DNA of 64,000 nt from Anarhynchus alexandrinus. Taxonomy: Eukaryota; Chordata; Aves; Charadriiformes; Charadriidae. The first letter of the stretch is position 1, and each line of letters begins with the position of its first letter. The notes under the pieces were generated by a model. That model saw nothing but the letters and a program-made list of their open reading frames with translations. It searched no databases and was not told where the DNA came from. Below, piece by piece: positions 62,753-64,000 of this stretch. Position numbers and translations under genes: made by a program. The stretch lies in contig VUYV01000400.1 of NCBI GenBank assembly GCA_008711295.1, positions 310,001 to 374,000 of the forward strand, given 5' to 3'.

Positions 62753-64000
62753 CTGAAAGAATCAGAAAATATTACAGTATTTGTAAATTCAAAACTCACT
62801 TCTTGACTTAATTATCATACTGAAATAATTTTATGTGGTTGCTCAGCAGCTAAAATATTTAAGTTCAAGTTTTTTTCTTCTGAGTATGTAAAGTGATAGA
62901 AACAAAATCATCATCCACCTCCTCAACAAATCACAGAATGGTTGAGGTTGGCAGGCACTTCTGGAGTTCATCTGGTCCAACCCCCCAGCTCAAGCAGAGC
63001 CACCTAGAGCTGGCTGCCCAGGACCACGTCCAGACGGCTTTTGAATATCTTCAAGGTGGGACACTCCAACACCTTTCTGGGCGACCTGTTCCAGGATAAA
63101 TAAGACAGCACTAGCTCTTTGTTGACCTGCAGCCCAAACTTTCAGTTTGCAGGGGAAGAATAAGCATTACAATGCTTCTTTAGATATACAGGCACTACAC
63201 ATTTGATTACTTTTCATGAAGACGTGACATAAACATGGTATGCACATTTCAAGAATAGTCCAATAGTCTTGGTTAGTGGGGAGGGTGAAAGTTTTTTTCT
63301 CTGCAGAATCAGTTACTGACCATGCTACAAAAAACATTTGCTCTGTGAGAAAAGATGAGGGAAACTGTAACTTCCATTTAAATATAAGAAACATGCTCTA
63401 CGCATACACCAATGAACAGCATGATCATCAGGGAAGCCTTCAGTTTGCACAGAAATTCAAAGATTTTCTAGTGAGGTGAAATAAAGAGACAGATGGGCTG
63501 CACCATCAACATTCTAGGAGTTAGGTCTGACCTTCTCTAAGAGAAAGAATAAGGCTCTGACGTAGATTTTTATTGTACTCAGACTATCAGAACTGTAATT
63601 ATTTCAATGAATAAACAATGGTCAAATAATTTAGATAGCAATTTGTGTGTCAGCATTTTAGGTCAGACTTAACAGCTAAGTGAGATGAAAATTCTTACTG
63701 TATTACTATGAACCACTGTCTCAAATTAAGAACTGAGAAAATACTGCCTCCATTAACATTTGTAAAAAAACCTGAAAATACTGAGCAAACATGAAGTTAG
63801 AAATACACGTTCCACTTATTATTTAATAGAATCAGCACAGCACTTCAGCACAGGGTGGATTCTATTATGTTATACATTACTTTCTCTCCATCCACTCTCA
63901 ATTTGCTTCAGAGAATATAGATTTGTCCTTCCTAACAATTAGCTGCTGCTAGTGGGTCAGAGACATAAGTGCAACTTTTTTTTTATACTGTAAAAGATCA
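62753..64000 (-). other. CCDC138 intron, running off the window
   Basis: Non-coding up to the edge. Holds a CR1 3'-end fragment (62931-63095). No further CCDC138 exon is recognised before 64000. Confidence 0.7.
62931..63095 (-). mobile_element. CR1 LINE 3'-end fragment, antisense
   Basis: TCACAGAATGGTTGAGGTTGG, TCATCTGGTCCAACCCCCC, CACCTAGAGCTGGCTGCCC and GGCTTTTGAATATCTTCAAGG read as the reverse complement of the CR1 3' terminus. The match fades after the GACCTGTTCCAG block. It lies in the CCDC138 intron upstream of the exon at 62675-62752. Confidence 0.85.

Overview
This is vertebrate nuclear DNA, almost certainly from a bird. The genes are split by GT/AG introns, CR1 LINE fragments are present, spacing is compact, and two neighbouring vertebrate genes can be read exon by exon. 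The species cannot be fixed from the sequence. Four runs of N (at 10875, 35008, 40940-40946 and 60847) show a draft assembly.

Positions 1 to about 27015, + strand: the ectodysplasin receptor gene EDAR. All 11 coding exons are here (first ATG at 111, stop at 24809-24811). Together they give a 1344-base open frame and a 447-residue type I membrane receptor: signal peptide, TNFR cysteine-rich region, one transmembrane helix, cytoplasmic linker and death domain. Only the upstream non-coding exon 1 and the promoter lie outside the window. A 2.2-kb 3' UTR ends near an AATAAA at 26991. Introns hold one 5'-truncated CR1 element, a GT microsatellite and a few CpG-rich patches.

Positions about 27016 to 36990: intergenic DNA between two convergent genes, with no recognisable gene. 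It contains a 214/211-base direct duplication split by a single N, which looks like an unmerged contig join.

Positions 36991 to 64000, - strand: the last eight coding exons of CCDC138, a coiled-coil protein linked to the centrosome. They supply 381 C-terminal residues and the stop. The N-terminal exons lie beyond the right edge. Long AT-rich introns (one of 15.3 kb) hold CR1 remnants, an LTR-like island, short tandem repeats and a strong CTCF-type motif.

The tail-to-tail EDAR/CCDC138 order is the same as in human, so the block is conserved synteny rather than an accessory region. I see no operon, CRISPR array, toxin system or other novel multi-gene system. The points worth a second look are a tandem (NAGNAG) splice acceptor in EDAR, isoleucine at the human V370A site, the N-flanked duplication, and the CTCF-like motif in CCDC138.
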